47,943 nt of DNA from Candidatus Paceibacter sp. GTDB lineage: Bacteria; Patescibacteriota; Patescibacteriia; SG8-24; DYFX01. The notes beneath the pieces are model-generated. The model worked only from the letters and a program-made list of their open reading frames with translations. It did no database searches and was not told where the DNA came from. Below, one piece after another: positions 46,082-47,943 of the stretch. Positions within the stretch are counted from its first letter, which is position 1; each line of letters begins with the position of its first letter. The stretch is taken from positions 1 through 47,943 of the forward strand of contig DYFX01000001.1 of NCBI GenBank assembly GCA_020724945.1, written 5' to 3'. Position numbers and translations under genes: made by a program.

Positions 46082-46831
46082 ATGCACGCGCTCATGATCC
46101 TCGCCCTTTCCTTCTGCGCCCCTGCGGACGGCCCCGTCGTCCCCAAGGACACCCTCCAGCTCGTGGTCGGCATCGCGCCTTCGTGGGATTCCTCGAAGGC
46201 GACGCTCTACCGCTTCGAGCGCAAGCGCCACGGACCGTGGAAACGCGTCGGCAAGGCCTGGAGCGCCCGCACGGGCCGCAAGGGGCTCGCCGCCGGACGC
46301 GGCCTGCTCGACTGGTGCGGTCCCGAAGAGGAACGCAAGGTCGAGAACGACAAGAAGGCGCCCGCGGGCGCCTTCCGACTCGGCGGCGTCTACGGCTTCG
46401 GCGACGGCCTGAAGAAGGCCCCGCGCGGCGCGATGAAGCCGATCACGCGGACGATGACCTGCATCTCCGACCCCGATTCGGCGCACTACAACCGCATCGT
46501 GGACATGAACGATGTCGAAGCGGACTGGTCGTGGACGCGTCCGCTGCGCCGCAAGGACGGCATCAAGAGCCGCACCATCGTCGTGGGACTCAACGGCGCG
46601 GCCGATCCGGACGCGGACCCTCCGGTGCCGGGCGCCGGCAGCTGCGTGCTGTTCCACCTGGAACGCAAGGGGCGCCCGACGGTCGGCTGCACCTCGCTTC
46701 CGGAAGCGCGCCTCGACGCGCTCATCAGATGGCTGAAGCCGAAGGCGAAGCCCGTCTACCTCCTGATGACGCGCGCGCAGTACGACGAGCTCGCCGCGCT
46801 CGATGACGCGGACCTGCCCGATCTCCCGTAA
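46082..46831 (+). CDS. L,D-transpeptidase (YkuD) family protein
   Basis: 249 aa with a short hydrophobic leader (MHALMILALSFCAPA). The domain pattern is NDKKAPAGAFRLGGVYGFGDG early on and GSCVLFHLERKGRPTVGCTSLPEARLDAL near the end. The Cys in VGCTSL would be the nucleophile, and the His in VLFHLER its partner. Such enzymes make 3-3 peptide cross-links or attach proteins to peptidoglycan. The lipobox-like LSFC at position 12 could make it a lipoprotein. With the M23 peptidase it forms a cell-wall remodelling theme. Confidence 0.82.
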   Translation: MHALMILALSFCAPADGPVVPKDTLQLVVGIAPSWDSSKATLYRFERKRHGPWKRVGKAWSARTGRKGLAAGRGLLDWCGPEEERKVENDKKAPAGAFRLGGVYGFGDGLKKAPRGAMKPITRTMTCISDPDSAHYNRIVDMNDVEADWSWTRPLRRKDGIKSRTIVVGLNGAADPDADPPVPGAGSCVLFHLERKGRPTVGCTSLPEARLDALIRWLKPKAKPVYLLMTRAQYDELAALDDADLPDLP

Positions 46832-46834
46832 ACG

Positions 46835-46862
46835 AAACGACCGCCTTTCAGCGGTCGTTTTT
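46835..46862 (+). terminator. Terminator of the L,D-transpeptidase-like gene
   Basis: ACGACCGC-CTTTCA-GCGGTCGT followed by TTTTCC. Confidence 0.75.
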
Positions 46863-46869
46863 CCCTTCC

Positions 46870-47553
46870 TTACTTCTTTTTCTTGGCGGCGGCCTTCTTC
46901 TTGGCCGGAGCCTTGGAGGCTTTCGCGGACTTCTCGACGACCACGGCCTTTTCGGCCTTCGGAGCGGCGGCCGTCTCGGCCTTCTTCGCTTCCGGAGCGG
47001 CGGCCTGCTTCGCCGGAGCGGAGAGGTTCAGCGCCTTGATGATCATGTCGAGCTTCGCGTCGATGGCGGCGAACCGCTCCTTGGAGCGGTCCTCCGTCGG
47101 AGCCGAGCGCTTGAACTCCTTGTAGTCCGTCGCGCCGGCCTTCTCGTTGCCGAAGCACCCACGGCAGTACACCGGCTTGCTGCCGTTCGGCTTGAACGGC
47201 ACTTCGCAGCCGTCGCCGCACGAGGCGCAGGTGGCCTTGAAGAGCCGTTTCTCCTCGCGATCGAACCCGCGATCGTCGCGGCGCGGCGCGGCGTCGCGGT
47301 CGAAGCGCATCGGCGCGGACGAGGTCTCCCCGTCCTTCTTGAAGCACTCGCGGCAGTAGATCGGCCGGGAGCCGTTCGGCTTGAACGGCACTTCGCAGCC
47401 GTTGCCGCACGAGGCGCAGGTGGCCTGGTGCATCTGCGGGCGATCGAACCCGCGATCGTCGCGGCGGTTGAAGCTTCCGCCTCCGCCGAATTTGCGGTCG
47501 CTGCCGCCCTTCCAACCGCCCCCCTGGGGCCGGTTTCCATGAGACTTGAACAT
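46870..47553 (-). CDS. Duplicated CxxC zinc-ribbon protein with Gly/Arg-rich head and Lys/Ala tail
   Basis: 227 aa. Two near-identical ~35-residue modules (residues ~43-72 and ~104-134) each read ATCASCG.GCEVPFKPNGS and then YCR.CF, i.e. two CxxC pairs forming a treble-clef or ribbon zinc site. The N-terminus is Gly/Arg/Asp-rich (NRPQGGGWKGGSDRKFGGGG), like RNA-binding RGG regions. A middle helical region is followed by a Lys/Ala-rich tail (APAKKKAAAKKKK). Known to me as a family common in Patescibacteria; nucleic acid binding is inferred. Promoter TTGCTT-17-TATCCT at 47592-47620; AAGGAGG lies 17 nt from the ATG, too far for ideal initiation. Confidence 0.85.
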   Translation of the reverse strand: MFKSHGNRPQGGGWKGGSDRKFGGGGSFNRRDDRGFDRPQMHQATCASCGNGCEVPFKPNGSRPIYCRECFKKDGETSSAPMRFDRDAAPRRDDRGFDREEKRLFKATCASCGDGCEVPFKPNGSKPVYCRGCFGNEKAGATDYKEFKRSAPTEDRSKERFAAIDAKLDMIIKALNLSAPAKQAAAPEAKKAETAAAPKAEKAVVVEKSAKASKAPAKKKAAAKKKK

Positions 47554-47591
47554 GTTTTCCCTTTATTTTGCCTCCTTATTGAAGACACCGC

Positions 47592-47637
47592 AGGATAGCA
47601 CGGGTACGGGAAAAAAGCAAGGGTTCCGTGGTACACT
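47592..47637. promoter_or_regulatory. Divergent promoters of the zinc-ribbon gene and the Fe-S carrier gene
   Basis: Minus strand: TTGCTT (47620-47615), 17-nt spacer, TATCCT (47597-47592). Plus strand: extended -10 TGG-TACACT (47629-47637), which gives a ~24-nt leader with GAGGAG before the ATG at 47668. Confidence 0.6.
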
Positions 47638-47667
47638 CCGGACAGGACCTTTCCCGAGGAGATTCCC

Positions 47668-47943
47668 ATGGACGCGCACGAAACGCCGATCACGCTGACC
47701 GACAAGGCGGCCGAGAAGATCATCGAGTTCCGCGACGCCGACGAGAAGACGCGCGGCAAGCCCCTGCGGCTGGCCGTGCACGGCGGCGGCTGCGCCGGCT
47801 TCAACCAGGTCCTCGCCTTCGACGACCCGAAGCCCGACATCGACCAGGTCTTCGTCATCAAGGGCGTGACCGTGCTCGTGGACTCCATGAGCCTGATGTA
47901 CCTCGCGGGCACCGAGATCGACTATTTGGACGGCATCGAAGGC
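47668..47943 (+). CDS. Iron-sulfur cluster carrier, IscA/ErpA (HesB) family (cut by window edge)
   Basis: 92 codons are visible to the right edge. MDAHETPITLTDKAAEKIIE leads into LRLAVHGGGCAGFNQVLAF, which has the first of the three conserved cysteines of A-type carriers, and then VLVDSMSLMYLAGTEIDYLDGIEG. The C-terminal C-x-C pair would lie just beyond the window. Such proteins deliver [2Fe-2S]/[4Fe-4S] clusters to target enzymes. SD GAGGAG precedes the ATG. Which paralogue (IscA, ErpA, SufA) cannot be decided from the visible part. Confidence 0.92.
   Translation, partial: MDAHETPITLTDKAAEKIIEFRDADEKTRGKPLRLAVHGGGCAGFNQVLAFDDPKPDIDQVFVIKGVTVLVDSMSLMYLAGTEIDYLDGIEG

Noticed and set aside
47040..47460. 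Short direct repeats that might be a CRISPR or tandem array
   Set aside because: They are two codon-level copies of the same zinc module inside one gene, with no spacers.

Overview
The window is a GC-rich (by eye roughly two thirds G+C), densely packed bacterial chromosome segment with about 57 protein genes, mostly on the minus strand. Intergenic gaps are very short, stop/start overlaps (ATGA, TGATG) are frequent, and there is no rRNA, tRNA, CRISPR array, phage or insertion sequence. A compact genome, many small uncharacterised proteins, an unusual methionyl-tRNA synthetase and a twin CxxC 'VPFKP...YCR.CF' zinc-ribbon protein fit a high-GC member of the Patescibacteria (Candidate Phyla Radiation) or a relative. 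That assignment is inference; no marker gene in the window settles it.

Layout. 1-6954 is an F1Fo-ATPase operon read on the minus strand (AtpZ/I-like, atpB, E, F, H, A, G, D, C) with a clear promoter at 6568-6596, preceded by a second AtpZ/I-like gene with its own promoter. 7038-10984 is a tightly coupled six-gene unit of mostly unknown function (55-aa coiled coil, 566-aa Pro/Glu/Ala-rich protein, CvpA-like membrane protein, 61-aa and 161-aa charged proteins, TatD nuclease). 11011-17504 carries RNA and nucleotide metabolism genes (metG, rsmI, adenosine deaminase, thiI, CCA-adding enzyme) and a small zinc ribbon. 17540-24334 centres on stress and repair: lexA with a striking dyad operator, superoxide dismutase, two peroxiredoxins, aminopeptidase A, an O6-alkylguanine-DNA alkyltransferase-like protein, pterin dehydratase and an RlmI-like rRNA methyltransferase. 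24402-24861 has no conventional gene but holds a palindromic repeat, the strongest promoter in the window, a highly foldable ~245-nt transcript and a terminator. 24902-32081 holds homoserine dehydrogenase, a DUF4349 protein, several unknown proteins, a YgjP-like metallopeptidase and the nrdBA ribonucleotide reductase operon, with NrdR-like boxes and a DnaA box. 32330-47943 holds an ABC-F ATPase, envelope or secreted proteins (Asp-box propeller, M23 peptidase, a very unusual lysyl oxidase-sugar dehydrogenase fusion, L,D-transpeptidase), MsrA, a GreA-type factor, a BaiN/HI0933 flavoprotein, RecQ, an ABC-2 exporter, a DUF6629 protein and an IscA/ErpA-type Fe-S carrier cut by the right edge.

Regulatory style. 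Promoters are easy to see. Many use an extended -10 of the form TGGTAnnnT, and in at least nine genes the -10 ends 7-9 nt before the ATG, so their mRNAs should be leaderless. Other genes have ordinary Shine-Dalgarno leaders. Strong hairpin terminators often contain the stop codon, and two run directly into the next gene's -10 element. Three families of intergenic palindromic repeats are present; one (four copies) shows compensatory arm changes like REP/BIME elements.

The most unusual items are the 802-residue lysyl oxidase/quinoprotein dehydrogenase fusion (38416-40824), the candidate structured RNA at 24502-24746, the GTTC-N7-GTTC dyad around the lexA -10, and the terminator hairpin that contains the ribosome binding site of the adenosine deaminase gene.
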